A DNA stretch of 64,000 nucleotides from Halalkalibacter nanhaiisediminis. Lineage in GTDB: Bacteria > Bacillota > Bacilli > Bacillales > Bacillaceae_D. The stretch lies in NCBI RefSeq assembly GCF_007830185.1, contig NZ_VLKZ01000002.1, positions 434,001 to 498,000 of the forward strand, in the 5' to 3' direction. Below the pieces are notes generated by a model. It was given only the letters and a program-made list of their open reading frames with translations. It searched no databases and was not told where the DNA came from. Made by a program: the position numbers and the translations under genes. Shown here piece by piece: positions 26,720 through 37,271 of the stretch. Numbering within the stretch: the stretch's first letter is position 1; each line of letters begins with the position of its first letter.

Positions 26720-28003
26720 TCACAATTTCATCTTATTACTACTCTTCCTCCCTGCAACCCGAACCAACCCAAACTCATACTCATTATTGAACTCCACTTC
26801 ATCTACGCATAACATTCCCTTAACAGAAACATCACTGTCTAACAAATAATTCCCCTTACGACCCTTTACCAAATATATATAGTTTAGAAGCTCATCCAAT
26901 CCGGTAATGGCATAGTCAACTCTTGAAGTATTCTTAACTTCACCGATTGTTAGATCGATTAATTTATTTGTACCTTTTTCATAGACTTCTATTAGAAAAT
27001 CAGGCCTTCCTCGACATAGATGGCTAGTTAAATTTCGACCAAATAGATCATGTGCTAGTTTTTTCGTTGATATTAATGATTTATATTTTTGCTGAAGATA
27101 TGGATGGTTACTATTTTGAATTTCGCTCAAAGGTATAGCAAAATTAACTAAATTTGAACCAGTAGAATCATGATAAAGGTGATAGGTATAGGAATCATCT
27201 CCCCATGTTGCAACCTTATTCTGTTGGCCATCCATTAAGTGTAATTGGCTGTTAGTCGTATTCTGTTTAATAATTTGTACGATCCAGTATAACTCAAATA
27301 AAACATCTATTTTTTCTGGTGCGATAAAGGTTTCACGAAGTAGGCTTTTAATATCTTCCTCGTGATACTGACCGTTTATGATTTTACGATAAGACATTAA
27401 TAACCTTGCTGCTTCCCGGTAAAGCCTTTTTCTATTATTTAAGGTTTTCTGAATAACACGATTAGTAACATGCATCTGACTTACTCGTTGCAAATAGATG
27501 TTGTTTTTAAATGCTTGTTCTATGTTTACCTTTAATTGTTGCCATTCAGAGAACCATTCTGCTTTTTCAAATCCCTTAATATAGGAGTCTCGAAAAAGAA
27601 CTCTATAGAGGATGCCGAGCAGTTGTTTAAGAACTATATTTTCTGGAGTACTATAAGTACGAATACTTTCATTAGTTGAAAATATCGTGCTATCTTTATG
27701 GTTTCTTACTAGACGCTCTTTAGTTGTTTGCCCCCAATCTATTTGCCCTCTTATCTCTCCAATATTGATTTCATTTTGAGTAACCGTAGTCGTCTTAAAA
27801 CGTTTTAATAACATCGGTAGATTTTTAACAAAGTCTTTCGTTTCTTCCTTTAAAAGAAAGCGTATCGTTAACAACTGCTCCAGATTTGATATGTTCACGT
27901 TTATTTTAGAAAAAAAGGAATTAATTCTTACTTTTCCCGCTTTTAAGTACCCGTGAATAAATCCAGAAATTTCTTCAAGTATTTCCTCTTCTTTTAAACT
28001 CAT
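26720..28003 (-). CDS. mcrC: McrC-like subunit of a modification-dependent restriction system
   Basis: A 427-residue McrC-family nuclease subunit. The N-terminal two thirds are helical. The C-terminal PD-(D/E)xK nuclease appears as LCRGRPDFLIEVYEKG followed by LTIGEVKN, giving the Asp and Glu-x-Lys of the active site. McrC stimulates McrB GTP hydrolysis and cleaves DNA containing modified cytosine. Its ATG overlaps the mcrB stop (ATGA), implying translational coupling. Family assignment rests on the nuclease motif plus McrB linkage. Confidence 0.82.
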   Translation of the reverse strand: MSLKEEEILEEISGFIHGYLKAGKVRINSFFSKINVNISNLEQLLTIRFLLKEETKDFVKNLPMLLKRFKTTTVTQNEINIGEIRGQIDWGQTTKERLVRNHKDSTIFSTNESIRTYSTPENIVLKQLLGILYRVLFRDSYIKGFEKAEWFSEWQQLKVNIEQAFKNNIYLQRVSQMHVTNRVIQKTLNNRKRLYREAARLLMSYRKIINGQYHEEDIKSLLRETFIAPEKIDVLFELYWIVQIIKQNTTNSQLHLMDGQQNKVATWGDDSYTYHLYHDSTGSNLVNFAIPLSEIQNSNHPYLQQKYKSLISTKKLAHDLFGRNLTSHLCRGRPDFLIEVYEKGTNKLIDLTIGEVKNTSRVDYAITGLDELLNYIYLVKGRKGNYLLDSDVSVKGMLCVDEVEFNNEYEFGLVRVAGRKSSNKMKL

Positions 28004-29829
28004 TCCAAACCACCTGCATCAAAGAAATCATACACAAAATCATGCAAAAAACCTTCATTAAAAATAATATCGGTTTGTTCCTCAAGCTGAGTAATAAATT
28101 CATTAATTCGATAAACAGGTAGCCCTTCAAACTGAGGTAGGACATACAAAATGATTGCCGAAGTAAAGTCATCATTAAACTGTGTATGCTTGGCTATGTC
28201 GGCTACGATTGCAGGACCGATTTTTCGATAGTTATTAATTAACTTCCATATACTCGTTAGTGTCTCAACACTTGGATAAGTCTCCATATTCCAAACGTTT
28301 AAATATTGTTGAACTAAGTCATTCGTAATATCCTTTGGTAATCCAACAGGAATAAAGGCAAAGCGACGCATAAATGCATAGCTCATTTCATACAACGAGG
28401 CTTTATCTACCGTATTCATCGTTGCAATGATTCTCCAATCATTTGGAATTACATAAGTATAGTCATTGGGTTCAATCTTATTAGCTTCCCCTTGTGGCTT
28501 TACGATAATAGACTCCCCACTTTTTGATTCAAATGGCAGCGTTACCTCATCTCCAGTTAATACAGAAAATAGCGAGCCGAATGCCTTATCAATATTGGCA
28601 CGGTTTATTTCATCAATAATTAACCATTTATTTTCAGATTGGTTCGTCTTCTTATTTTTCACACAGCTCAAGAAGATCCCATCATTAAAGTACAAATTAC
28701 CATCCTTGTCAGGACGGTATCCACCAATCGTTTCATAGGTTGACCAATTCGACGCTGCCGTTACCATCATTGAGTCCACTCCATACAACTCACAAATCTT
28801 ACTAGCTAGCTTGGATTTCCCTGTGCCTGGAGGTCCTGTTAAAATAATATGCTTACCGTTTTGAATTGCAGTTATCACTTGATTGAATAGTAACTCAATG
28901 TTCTCAAATACCAAATCCACCTGTAAAAGTTTAACATCTTCAAACTTTACACGAGGAATTATATATCCCTCATAAGTAGGTTCTGGTTCGAGATCAGTTA
29001 ATTTTCTCCCAGCTGACTCATCTTCCTCTCTCCATACCTTTGCAATTTCAGGTGTTTCATAGAAATCTATTTGCTCGTCCGGATAATCCCTTTGAAGCTT
29101 ATCTCTAATCATCAAAAGCTTTTCATCGGTATCTTTTACGGAAGATTCTGTTACATATTCAGAATAAGCCTTTACAATCTTCCTCTTATGTCCCCAACTA
29201 GCAATTCGCTCAAAGTAATCAGGTAAAAGCAAATGTAAAAAGATATGAAGCATTTGCACTCGCTTACCTACTTTTTGGCGTATATCATCCGCAACTCGTT
29301 TTAGCAGTTTATAATCATTTATGATCGTTTTACGCTTTTCTAAAGGATACCCTTTTAAATTCTCCACCACTAAGAATAAAAAGGAAATCTCAAAATATTT
29401 GCTAGTATTATAGAATGTTCCAGTAGCTCCAAGACCTGTCTTTAGCCCGTTAAACACTTCTAACGAGTGATCTAGTTCAATTCCCTTCCATGATGCTATC
29501 ATGTCTAGCTTGTCCATTTTGGTTTTAAAGCTAATTGAGCCCTTATACGGGAACATATAGTAGATAAACATAATTTCTATAGCGAGCTTGTACACACTAT
29601 CAGATTCATTTTCCAACTGCTTTTTAAACTTACTATCGAAACTATCCCCTGATTCATCAGGATTTTCAACAAAAATAGCTCGAAATCTATCCAAATTCGC
29701 ATTCGTCCATATAGACTCTTCATCCCAAATTAAGGATTTGTTATCTAGTAAACATTCATTCTTCCATTTTTCTGCTGCATCATAGATTGCCTTTCTGTCA
29801 TTTACTTTGTTTTCATAAAATAATGCCAT
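28000..29829 (-). CDS. mcrB: McrB-like AAA+ GTPase of a restriction system
   Basis: A 609-residue protein with about 320 N-terminal residues of likely specificity domain, then an AAA+ motor. Walker A is LTGPPGTGKSKLA, Walker B LIIDEINRANIDKAFGSL, and the McrB-type GTP-recognition segment is IATMNTVDKASLYEMSYAFMRRF. The family recognises modified DNA and loops it for McrC cleavage. The ATG at 29829 has AGGTGG five bases away. The N-domain is unlike E. coli McrB's short DNA-binding domain, so the recognised modification is unknown. Confidence 0.85.
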   Translation of the reverse strand: MALFYENKVNDRKAIYDAAEKWKNECLLDNKSLIWDEESIWTNANLDRFRAIFVENPDESGDSFDSKFKKQLENESDSVYKLAIEIMFIYYMFPYKGSISFKTKMDKLDMIASWKGIELDHSLEVFNGLKTGLGATGTFYNTSKYFEISFLFLVVENLKGYPLEKRKTIINDYKLLKRVADDIRQKVGKRVQMLHIFLHLLLPDYFERIASWGHKRKIVKAYSEYVTESSVKDTDEKLLMIRDKLQRDYPDEQIDFYETPEIAKVWREEDESAGRKLTDLEPEPTYEGYIIPRVKFEDVKLLQVDLVFENIELLFNQVITAIQNGKHIILTGPPGTGKSKLASKICELYGVDSMMVTAASNWSTYETIGGYRPDKDGNLYFNDGIFLSCVKNKKTNQSENKWLIIDEINRANIDKAFGSLFSVLTGDEVTLPFESKSGESIIVKPQGEANKIEPNDYTYVIPNDWRIIATMNTVDKASLYEMSYAFMRRFAFIPVGLPKDITNDLVQQYLNVWNMETYPSVETLTSIWKLINNYRKIGPAIVADIAKHTQFNDDFTSAIILYVLPQFEGLPVYRINEFITQLEEQTDIIFNEGFLHDFVYDFFDAGGLE

Positions 29830-30349
29830 CTTAACCACCTACTCTGCTTGGTTTTTAGTCAATAATATAGAACGAATATTTTTAAATACATATCAGGATA
29901 TAATCAGATACAAATGGTTATTTCATCTAGCTCTCTTTATTTACAATATATTTCTCCATACTAATCTTTATCAGCAATAGGAACTATTGTATATCTATTT
30001 TTTCATGAAAATTTCTAAAATTGTAATATTTAACTGTTATTATATGTTTATTTAGGATACAAGTAAATGGAGCAGGGTAAAGTCACTGAAATCAACAATC
30101 GAGAAAAGTCCCAATAAAGTACATTCAATCGCGACTTTTCTCACTATATAACACATTATTTTGATTAGAAACAATAACTGTATGCTAACATGAAAATAAT
30201 TTCCTGAAATTCAACAAAAGGTAATATTTAATTACTTTTTCAATTACAAAATGATGTGGATTTGATGTCGTTATGTTCTATCCCCTATTTTGTAGGAAAA
30301 GATAAATAAGCCATACTATGATATAGATAATGGAAAAGGATGAGTAAAC
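29830..30349. other. 520-base AT-rich gap upstream of mcrBC
   Basis: No coding frame is supported. It probably holds the mcrBC promoter, but no clear -35/-10 pair stands out. The pair GAAAAGTCC / ggaCTTTTC-like segments near 30,105-30,140 could form a weak hairpin. Confidence 0.4.
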
Positions 30350-30745
30350 ATGTGTGGTCGATTTACACTGTTTGCATCCAAAGATAGTATACAGAACGAA
30401 TATGACATCACAAACAAATTCCTCCAATACGAATTGCGATAAACATCTCCCCTTCTCAATACGTACTTGCTGCTATTAAACCAACAATGAACGGCTTATT
30501 GATCAGTTACATTGGGGGGTTGTCCCTAGCTGGGCTTCAGACAAAAAGATTGCGTATAATCTTATTAATGCCAGGTTGGAAACCACTCATATTAAACCGT
30601 TTTTCAAGCGAGCTTTTGAGTCACGTCGTTGCATTATCCCGAGTTTAGGTTTCTACAAAAGCTTGATGGAAGGAAACAACCGTATTTGATCAGGCCGAGC
30701 AATGGACCACTTTTCTCCTTTGCGGCACTTTGGGAGAGATCCGTT
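30350..30745 (+). pseudogene. SRAP-family (YedK/HMCES) DNA-protein crosslink protein remnant
   Basis: The N-terminus MCGRFTLFAS has the catalytic Cys2 of SOS-response-associated peptidases, followed by a stop at codon 30. In other frames the gene continues as LHWGVVPSWASDKKIAYNLINAR, then FKRAFESRRCIIPSLGFYK and LDGRKQPYLIRPSNGPLFSFAALWE. At least two frameshifts or small deletions are needed, and the 3' third is missing where IS-derived sequence begins. The normal role is capping abasic sites in single-stranded DNA. Confidence 0.8.
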
Positions 30746-31563
30746 TTGAAAGCAATAGTTGGTGGAGATCAGCTCGTGTCTCGCGTGCTGGATATTACAA
30801 GTGGAGACAAAACGAACCGCTTCGAGCCAAAAAGGCCAAGATGAATGCACTCTTTCAGGAACACCTTCTTGCAATTCATCGTGCTCATCCATACTACGGG
30901 TACCCACGAATAGTTACGGCGCTAAAAGAAGAAGGCATTCACGCCAATCAAAAACGTGTTTTTAAGCAAATGAAGATTCTAGGAATCGCTTCGGTGATTC
31001 GGAAGAAACGACGCTATTTTGGACGAAAAGGATCGGTCGTGTTCCCAAATATTCTCCAAACGAGATTTTTCTGCGGATCTCCCCAATCAAAAGTATGTCA
31101 CCGATATGACGTTTGTACGAGTGGGGACGGTGCTTCTCTACTTGTCAGTGATTCTTGACTTATATAACAATGAGATCGTGGCTTGGAAGATCTCAACACG
31201 AAATGACCTTCGTTTAATCATGGAGACGATTGAAGAATGGACATAAAAAAGAGACGTACGAGGAACCACTCTCCATTCGGATCAAGGATTCCAATATACA
31301 TCTCCAGCATACAACAAACGATTAGAAGGGTTGGGCGTTCAAGGTAGCCACTCTAGCAAAGGAAACTGCCTTGATAACGCGTGCATCGAATCATTCTTTT
31401 TTGCATCTCAAAACTGAGAAGTTGTATCTCTATCAGTGTAAAACAGAATAAGAACTTCATCAAGCTCTACAAGAATATGTCTACTTCTATAACTACGAAC
31501 GATTCCAGAAAAAAGCTCAACCAGCGTGCCCCGATTGAGTATCGAGTCACACTGGCTGCATAA
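30746..31563 (+). mobile_element. Decayed IS3-family transposase (orfB)
   Basis: The DDE transposase is readable across several frames: VSRAGYYKWR, AIHRAHPYYGYPRIV and YVTDMTFVRVG (first Asp). LSVILDLYNNEIVAWKIS follows with the second Asp, and then [13 protein letters not shown] and [16 protein letters not shown] with the Glu. There are frameshifts near 31,060 and 31,245 and an internal stop near 31,450. orfA and clear terminal inverted repeats are absent. It sits directly on the truncated SRAP gene. Confidence 0.8.
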
Positions 31564-31599
31564 TCTTTTTCTAGCTGTCTACTTGACAGGGGTAGGATC

Positions 31600-31870
31600 A
31601 ATGTCTAATATGTGCGGTCCTTTTATTATCAGGATTTTTGACTCTTAACCTAAATATAACATTAGTAAATGCCCAATATTCACGGTCCCCATAACCAATG
31701 TCAACAATGACGTTAGGTTCACATTATCCAGATAAATCACCACCATCGACTTCAATAAGTTTGTATCCTGAGAACCGTTCATGATTTGGTTGGGGCGGTG
31801 TTTCCTCTACTACCGGTTCATCAACAATTGTAGCGATCGTTTCTTCTTTTTCACTATTTTTATTTGTTTT
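31600..31870 (-). pseudogene. Remnant of a DNA/RNA non-specific endonuclease
   Basis: On the minus strand GYKLIEVDGGDLSG-stop-CEPNVIVDIGYGDREYWAFTN can be read. It matches the region just before the catalytic domain of secreted Bacillus DNA/RNA non-specific endonucleases. It has an internal TAA and the catalytic part is missing. Confidence 0.5.
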
Positions 31871-31974
31871 ACCGAGAATGTACCTATAGTTTTGAAAGGT
31901 ATATCCTTTTTGTTTTTAACCCCACTCGATTCTGCTCTCTAGTAATTAATCCTTCTTATAGTAGGTTCACCTTG

Positions 31975-32241
31975 TTATTTTGCTAGTCCTTGACTCGTAA
32001 TTGTTTCTGTCATTGCTTCTAATGCTTCATTCTCATCTTGACCTGATGTTGTAATCTTTATCTCAGCACCTTCTGGTATGCCTAGAGACATAACACCCAT
32101 AATCGATTTAAGATTTACACTTTTTTCGTTATACTCTAATTCAACTGATGACTCAAAATTCCCCGCTTCTTTGACTAAAACGGTTGCTGGGCGCGCATGG
32201 ATTCCTGTTTTATCAATTACGATAAATGTTTTTTCTTGCAT
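31975..32241 (-). CDS. HPr-family phosphocarrier protein
   Basis: An 88-residue HPr with the active-site His15 in [12 protein letters not shown] and the regulatory Ser46 in [13 protein letters not shown]. Both EI-dependent phosphorylation and HPrK/CcpA-type regulation should therefore be possible. Almost certainly a true HPr rather than Crh. The usual ptsHI partner (ptsI) is absent; the gene follows transketolase by 46 bases at the end of a PTS region. It is probably a paralogue dedicated to or co-expressed with this sugar system. Confidence 0.92.
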   Translation of the reverse strand: MQEKTFIVIDKTGIHARPATVLVKEAGNFESSVELEYNEKSVNLKSIMGVMSLGIPEGAEIKITTSGQDENEALEAMTETITSQGLAK

Positions 32242-32287
32242 TTAATTCTCTCCTCTATTTTATAAATTTGGACCAATCTTAAACTTG

Positions 32288-34297
32288 TTATTGTGTTAAT
32301 GCCTTATATCTCGCAACTACATTCTCTACTGTAAATCCATATTCCTCAAAAAGTTTACTAGCTGGCGCGGAGGCCCCAAAATGATCAATTGTAAGTTTGT
32401 CACCATGATCCCCAATGTACTCTCTCCACCCAAGCGAAGCTCCTAATTCAATTGCTAAACGATTGATCAAATGACTTGGGAGAACGCTTCTGCGGTACTC
32501 AACTGATTGCTGTTCAAACCGATCCCAACTTGGCATACTTACAACAGAAACAAAAATCTTTTCCTTTTCTAATTCCTTTTGTGCGGCAATGGCTAGAGAC
32601 ACTTCAGAACCAGTTGCTAGAAGCAAACCTGTCGCTTCTTCTTTTGCTTGAGATACTACATAAGCTCCCTTTTTAACACCTTCATATACCGTTTCCTGAT
32701 CGACGTCTAATGTTGGTAAGTCTTGACGCGTTAACACTAATGCTGTTGGGGTGTCCGTACTTTTAAGGGCTAACCTCCATGCAGCAACCGTTTCTTTCGC
32801 ATCAGCTGGACGAATAACTGATAAGCCTGGCATAGCACGTAATGAAGCCAATTGTTCAATCGGTTCATGAGTTGGGCCATCTTCTCCAACCGCAACACTA
32901 TCATGAGTAAATACATACGTTACAGGAAGCTTCATAAGAGCAGCGAGCCTTATAGCAGGTCGCAGGTAGTCAGAAAAGACAAAGAATGTAGCTCCGAAAA
33001 CTTTCACTCCACCATGTAAGGCCATTCCATTTAAAGCTGATCCCATGGCAAATTCGCGAACACCAAACCAAATATTTCTCGCTGAGTAACTATCAATTCC
33101 GTAATTTTGTTCAGATGAAATAAGAGTCTTATTTGAACCAGCTAAGTCAGCTGAACCACCAATTAACTGAGGAATGGCATTAGCTGCTGCATTTAACGTT
33201 TTTCCAGATGAAGCTCTTGTCGCTAAACCTTCAGCAGTTGAAAATTCTGGCAAGCTTTCTTCCCACTCTTTAGGAAGAACTCCATTTATAGCTTCCTCAA
33301 ACATTCTTGCTAACTCTGGATGTGCTGTTTTATATTGTTCAAACAACTGATTCCATTCTGCCTCTTTTTTTGCTCCTTGTTCAGCTAGTTCATTAAAATG
33401 ATTGGCTACTTCTTCTGGCACGTAAAAATCTTCTTCATAAGTCCAACCATATGCTTCTTTTGTTAGTTTTGTTTCTTTTAGGCCAAGTGGGGCACCATGT
33501 GAAGCTGATTTCCCAGATTTGCTTGGTGATCCAAAACCAATGGTCGTCTTAACTTCAATTAGTGTTGGTCGCTCTGTATCTAGTTTTGCTGCTTGAATAG
33601 CTTTATGCAACTCATCAAAATCATTTCCGTCTTCGACACGGATTACGTGCCAACCATATGCTTCAAAACGCTTTTCAACACTTTCTGAAAAGGATAAGTG
33701 TAAGTCTCCATCTAGTGATATATCATTGGAGTCGTACATGACAACTAAACGTCCTAATTTCAAGTGACCTGCTAAAGAGGCTGCTTCTGCAGAGATCCCT
33801 TCCATCAGATCTCCATCCCCACAAATGCTGTAAGTGAAATGATCGACAAGATTGAATTGATCTTTATTATACGTTTCTGCCAAATGACGTTCAGCCATTG
33901 CCATTCCAACCGCCATAGCAACACCTTGTCCCAGTGGTCCTGTTGTGGCTTCCACTCCAGGGGTATGACCATATTCAGGATGTCCAGGTGTTTTGCTCTC
34001 CCACTGGCGGAAGTTTTTCAAGTCATCAATGGACACATCATACCTAAATAAATGCAAAAGAGTATATAGAAGCATTGAACCATGACCAGCAGATAACACA
34101 AAACGATCACGATTAAACCAATTCGGATTGAAAGGATTATGATTCATTTCTTTTGCCCACAACGTATAAGCCATCGGGGCTGCCCCCATCGGCATACCTG
34201 GATGACCAGAGTTTGCTTTTTCAATTGCATCTATTGATAGTGTTCGAATCGTATTCACAGCTAATTGAGATACATTTTGATTGACTAAAGTACTCAT
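32288..34297 (-). CDS. tkt: Transketolase
   Basis: A 669-residue full-length ThDP-dependent transketolase that moves two-carbon units between pentose and other sugar phosphates. The ThDP/Mg motif is [11 protein letters not shown]. Other hallmarks are [29 protein letters not shown] and [20 protein letters not shown] precedes the ATG. It sits after the Gat-type IIC and a 52-residue membrane peptide, and before HPr. This placement favours a pentitol/pentose catabolic role; a housekeeping copy probably exists elsewhere. Confidence 0.96.
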   Translation of the reverse strand: MSTLVNQNVSQLAVNTIRTLSIDAIEKANSGHPGMPMGAAPMAYTLWAKEMNHNPFNPNWFNRDRFVLSAGHGSMLLYTLLHLFRYDVSIDDLKNFRQWESKTPGHPEYGHTPGVEATTGPLGQGVAMAVGMAMAERHLAETYNKDQFNLVDHFTYSICGDGDLMEGISAEAASLAGHLKLGRLVVMYDSNDISLDGDLHLSFSESVEKRFEAYGWHVIRVEDGNDFDELHKAIQAAKLDTERPTLIEVKTTIGFGSPSKSGKSASHGAPLGLKETKLTKEAYGWTYEEDFYVPEEVANHFNELAEQGAKKEAEWNQLFEQYKTAHPELARMFEEAINGVLPKEWEESLPEFSTAEGLATRASSGKTLNAAANAIPQLIGGSADLAGSNKTLISSEQNYGIDSYSARNIWFGVREFAMGSALNGMALHGGVKVFGATFFVFSDYLRPAIRLAALMKLPVTYVFTHDSVAVGEDGPTHEPIEQLASLRAMPGLSVIRPADAKETVAAWRLALKSTDTPTALVLTRQDLPTLDVDQETVYEGVKKGAYVVSQAKEEATGLLLATGSEVSLAIAAQKELEKEKIFVSVVSMPSWDRFEQQSVEYRRSVLPSHLINRLAIELGASLGWREYIGDHGDKLTIDHFGASAPASKLFEEYGFTVENVVARYKALTQ

Positions 34298-34491
34298 GAA
34301 TACCGCCCCTTTATTATTTTATTCATATAGACGATTCTTTTATTTGTTATAAGCAAACAGAGGATTAAACTAGTAGATTAATCCCCCTTGCTATTGCTAT
34401 CTTCTTTAATTCTCAAAAGAAAAAATAGAACTAGTGTAAACATATGCTTAAATTTTAGAATAGTAGTATCCGCATATTTAATTATCAAAGG

Positions 34492-34650
34492 TTAATTGGT
34501 TCCCGCTTCTTTTTTTCTTTTTCCAGAAAACAATTTATATACAGCAACTGCCACTACTAACGTATTAATGGGAAATTGGTACTGTAAATAAAAATCGCTC
34601 AAAAACCTTCCATGTGGACCTAACGCATAATCTACAAATTGCTCTACCAT
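34492..34650 (-). CDS. 52-residue membrane peptide in the PTS operon
   Basis: A frame overlooked for its size: MVEQFVDYALGPHGRFL leads to a hydrophobic helix (INTLVVAVAVYKLF) and a basic tail (GKRKKEAGTN). AGGGTGATC lies six bases before the ATG. It is located between the IIC gene and transketolase on the same strand. One membrane pass with a positive C-terminus suggests an accessory of the transporter, but there is no known family. Confidence 0.55.
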   Translation of the reverse strand: MVEQFVDYALGPHGRFLSDFYLQYQFPINTLVVAVAVYKLFSGKRKKEAGTN

Positions 34651-34784
34651 ATGATCACCCTATTTTCATATTTTTCTTATTGAAAAGTTTAGCTCACTAT
34701 AATACAGTTTTAGTATGTGTATCGAGTAAGAAAGAGAATAACTTCTTGGCAGAGGATCATTTTTCTTTTTTACTCGTTTTTTTA

Positions 34785-36047
34785 TTAGTTAAAAATCGCA
34801 AACACTTTCCAAATTACCCAGTTAATTAAGTTTCCACCTTGGTCAAGACTAGATACTAGATTTGTACCTTCTGGTAAATTAAATTGACCATTTACTGCCA
34901 TTTCAGTATGAATAACTGCAATATCCGTTGCCATATATAACGTTAATGCAATTAGAATAGATCCTACAATTACAGAATGAACAATATTTCCTCTTGCAGC
35001 TCCAACGATAAAAGCTACGATAAATGGAATGGTTGCTAAATCACCAAATGGTAATACATTGTTTCCTGGTAAAATAACAGCTAATAAAACTGTAATTGGT
35101 ACTAAGATTAAAGCTGTTGAAATAACAGATGGATGTCCTATAGCTACAGCTGCATCTAACCCAATATAAATATCTTTTTGACCAAATTTTTTCTTTAAAA
35201 ATTCACGAGCAGATTCAGAAACTGGTGTTAGTCCTTCCATAAGAATCTTAACCATACGTGGCATTAGAACCATTACCCCAGCCATTGCCATCCCAATTTG
35301 AATTGTCTCTCCAAACGGATAGCCTGCTAATAAACCTAAACCAATACCTAAGAATAGTCCCATAAAAATGGATTCTCCGAACACTCCGAATCGTCTTTGA
35401 ATCGAGTCAGGATCAGCGTTCCAATTTTTAATTACTGGTGTTTTTTGTAATAGTTTTACTAATGGAATGCCTAGCGGTGCATAAGATACTGTACTACCCG
35501 TTGCAACGGATACGCCAGGTAAATCAAAATAATCTCGTAACATCGGTGCAGTCCAGTCAGCAATTTTCAAACATGCAATTTGGAAAAGAACGGCTGCAAT
35601 TAAACCTTGAATCATACTGCCTGAAATTGTGTACACGATCGCACCTGTAAACGTAAAATGCCAGAAGTTCCAAATATCAACGTTCATCGTTCTTGTCGTA
35701 TTCGTTGCTAGCATGATTACGTTCACTAATAATCCTAATGGAATAATGAATGCAGCAATTGGTGAAGCCCATGACATGGATGCAGCGCCTGGCCACCCAA
35801 CATCAATGACGTTTAACTCAATCCCAAATCGATCAACCATTCCATTAGCTGCAGGTCCTAAATTACTAACTAGTAAATCTACAACAAGGAAAATCCCGAC
35901 GAAGGCAACTCCAATTGTGATACCTGATCGGAAAGCCTTTCCAATTTTTTGTCCGAATGCTATACCTATTAAGAAGATTGCAACTGGCAAAATAACCGTT
36001 GGTCCTAGTGCCAAAAATGATTGTAAAAATTCAACCATACGATCCAT
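34785..36047 (-). CDS. PTS galactitol-type (Gat family) IIC permease
   Basis: A 420-residue membrane protein with about eleven helices. The Gat-family features are an N-terminal LALGPTVILPVAIFLIG, a long NTTRTMNVDIWNFWHF motif and a GLDAAVAIGHPSVIS region near the C-terminus. These permeases move galactitol or pentitols with concomitant phosphorylation. Start 36047 has AAGGGGAA upstream; earlier in-frame starts lack a site. IIB and IIA are encoded immediately upstream. The actual polyol is not determined. Confidence 0.88.
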   Translation of the reverse strand: MDRMVEFLQSFLALGPTVILPVAIFLIGIAFGQKIGKAFRSGITIGVAFVGIFLVVDLLVSNLGPAANGMVDRFGIELNVIDVGWPGAASMSWASPIAAFIIPLGLLVNVIMLATNTTRTMNVDIWNFWHFTFTGAIVYTISGSMIQGLIAAVLFQIACLKIADWTAPMLRDYFDLPGVSVATGSTVSYAPLGIPLVKLLQKTPVIKNWNADPDSIQRRFGVFGESIFMGLFLGIGLGLLAGYPFGETIQIGMAMAGVMVLMPRMVKILMEGLTPVSESAREFLKKKFGQKDIYIGLDAAVAIGHPSVISTALILVPITVLLAVILPGNNVLPFGDLATIPFIVAFIVGAARGNIVHSVIVGSILIALTLYMATDIAVIHTEMAVNGQFNLPEGTNLVSSLDQGGNLINWVIWKVFAIFN

Positions 36048-36167
36048 AACCGGATTCCCCTTTACTTCCATTTTTTCTCGATTCCTCATTTTAAAGAGAA
36101 ACTTTCAAACTCAGAACCGAGAATGTTGTTTTACATTTGAAGATTCTTTATCTATTCATCTTCTTTA

Positions 36168-36452
36168 TTATTTTTTTAGTTGCTCTAGAATTTCAGCTTT
36201 TGCTTCATCTAGACCAATTCCTGTTAAAAATGCTCTTGCATTGATCACTGGGAATGGATACTCTTTTTGAACAATCGTAGTGCTGATAAGTAAATCAGCT
36301 GTATCAACATAACCACCAACTTCAGTGATTTTGATTTGTATTAAATTTGCTGCGATGCCATTTTCTTTACACATCGTTTCAATTGCATCATTTACAACTG
36401 TAGAAGTTGCAATTCCAGCTCCACAAGCGATTAAAATTTGTTTCTTTTTCAT
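36168..36452 (-). CDS. PTS galactitol-type IIB
   Basis: A 94-residue phosphotransfer domain. The phospho-Cys loop CGAGIATSTVV near residue 9 is typical of Gat IIB. It accepts phosphate from the IIA just upstream and passes it to the sugar at IIC. GAAAGGAGGTGAG is the ribosome site; the IIA stop overlaps it closely. Confidence 0.88.
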   Translation of the reverse strand: MKKKQILIACGAGIATSTVVNDAIETMCKENGIAANLIQIKITEVGGYVDTADLLISTTIVQKEYPFPVINARAFLTGIGLDEAKAEILEQLKK

Positions 36453-36453
36453 C

Positions 36454-36927
36454 TTACTCACCTCCTTTCAATTGAAAGTTTAATAATTGTAATAGAGAAT
36501 CTTTTATCTTTGTTTTTGATTCCTCATGAGCCAATGAGTTCAAAACTTCATCATCTTGGAAGATTTGCATCAACCTTTGTAACAGCTCTAACTGTGAATG
36601 ACTTTCATTCATGGCTAGCATAAAGATCAGCTTAACTGGTGTCGTTTCACTATCTTCACCCATAATGACAAAATCAACTGGTTCTTTTAAAATCGCTACA
36701 CTAATTGCCTTTTCAATAACATGCTCTTTGTCTGTATGAGGAATTGCGACGGAATATCCTTTCGTTGGCAACCCTGTAGCAAAGTTCCGTTCACGTTCTA
36801 CAATCGCTTCGATGTAACTTTCTTTAACAATTCCTTTTTCAAATAAATTTCCTGCCATTAAGCGTATTGCTTCTTCAGCACTTGTTGCTTCTACATCTTT
36901 CAAGATTAAATTTTCATCAAGTAACAT
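36454..36927 (-). CDS. PTS fructose/mannitol-type IIA (PTS_EIIA_2)
   Basis: A 157-residue IIA domain with the phospho-His in YSVAIPHTDKEH. GLPTKG and LIFMLAMNESHSQLELLQRL are family-typical. It is phosphorylated by HPr and donates to the Gat-type IIB. The ATG at 36927 is picked for AGGAGG nine bases upstream. First gene of a unit that continues IIB, IIC, membrane peptide, tkt and HPr. Confidence 0.88.
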   Translation of the reverse strand: MLLDENLILKDVEATSAEEAIRLMAGNLFEKGIVKESYIEAIVERERNFATGLPTKGYSVAIPHTDKEHVIEKAISVAILKEPVDFVIMGEDSETTPVKLIFMLAMNESHSQLELLQRLMQIFQDDEVLNSLAHEESKTKIKDSLLQLLNFQLKGGE

Positions 36928-37225
36928 TTTGTAAGTCCTCCTAAGTTCTCCTAGCCTTTTATCTAATTCGTTCATATCAATTTAAAATGGAAAGAATGAG
37001 TGATAAAAATTGCTTCGATAATCGTCTCGTGATTATTGCCAGTCGTAGATGAAATCAACAATCCTTTTTTGATTATCTAGCAGAGTTTTTATCTCTTTTC
37101 TATAAATTAATAGTACCATCGAAAACTGCCAAAATGTATCCGTTTTCATCCCCATTCATTGATTCCCCTTTGTACAACATTGTGATGATCATTTTCTCAC
37201 TATATCTCTTAAACACCTTTAGAAA
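36928..37225. other. Upstream region of the IIA-IIB-IIC unit
   Basis: About 300 bases between the IIA gene and the preceding terminator, with no supported gene. It must carry the promoter for IIA-IIB-IIC-tkt-HPr; I see no unambiguous -35/-10 pair. Confidence 0.4.
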
Positions 37226-37265
37226 AAAGGACGGCCTCAACATTATGCTGCTAAGGCCGTCCTTT
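37226..37265 (-). terminator. Terminator after the PFK-like pseudogene
   Basis: AAAGGACGGCCT pairs perfectly with AGGCCGTCCTTT and a T-run follows on the minus strand. It separates the rpiB/PFK-like unit from the IIA unit. Confidence 0.85.
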
Positions 37266-37271
37266 CACTTA

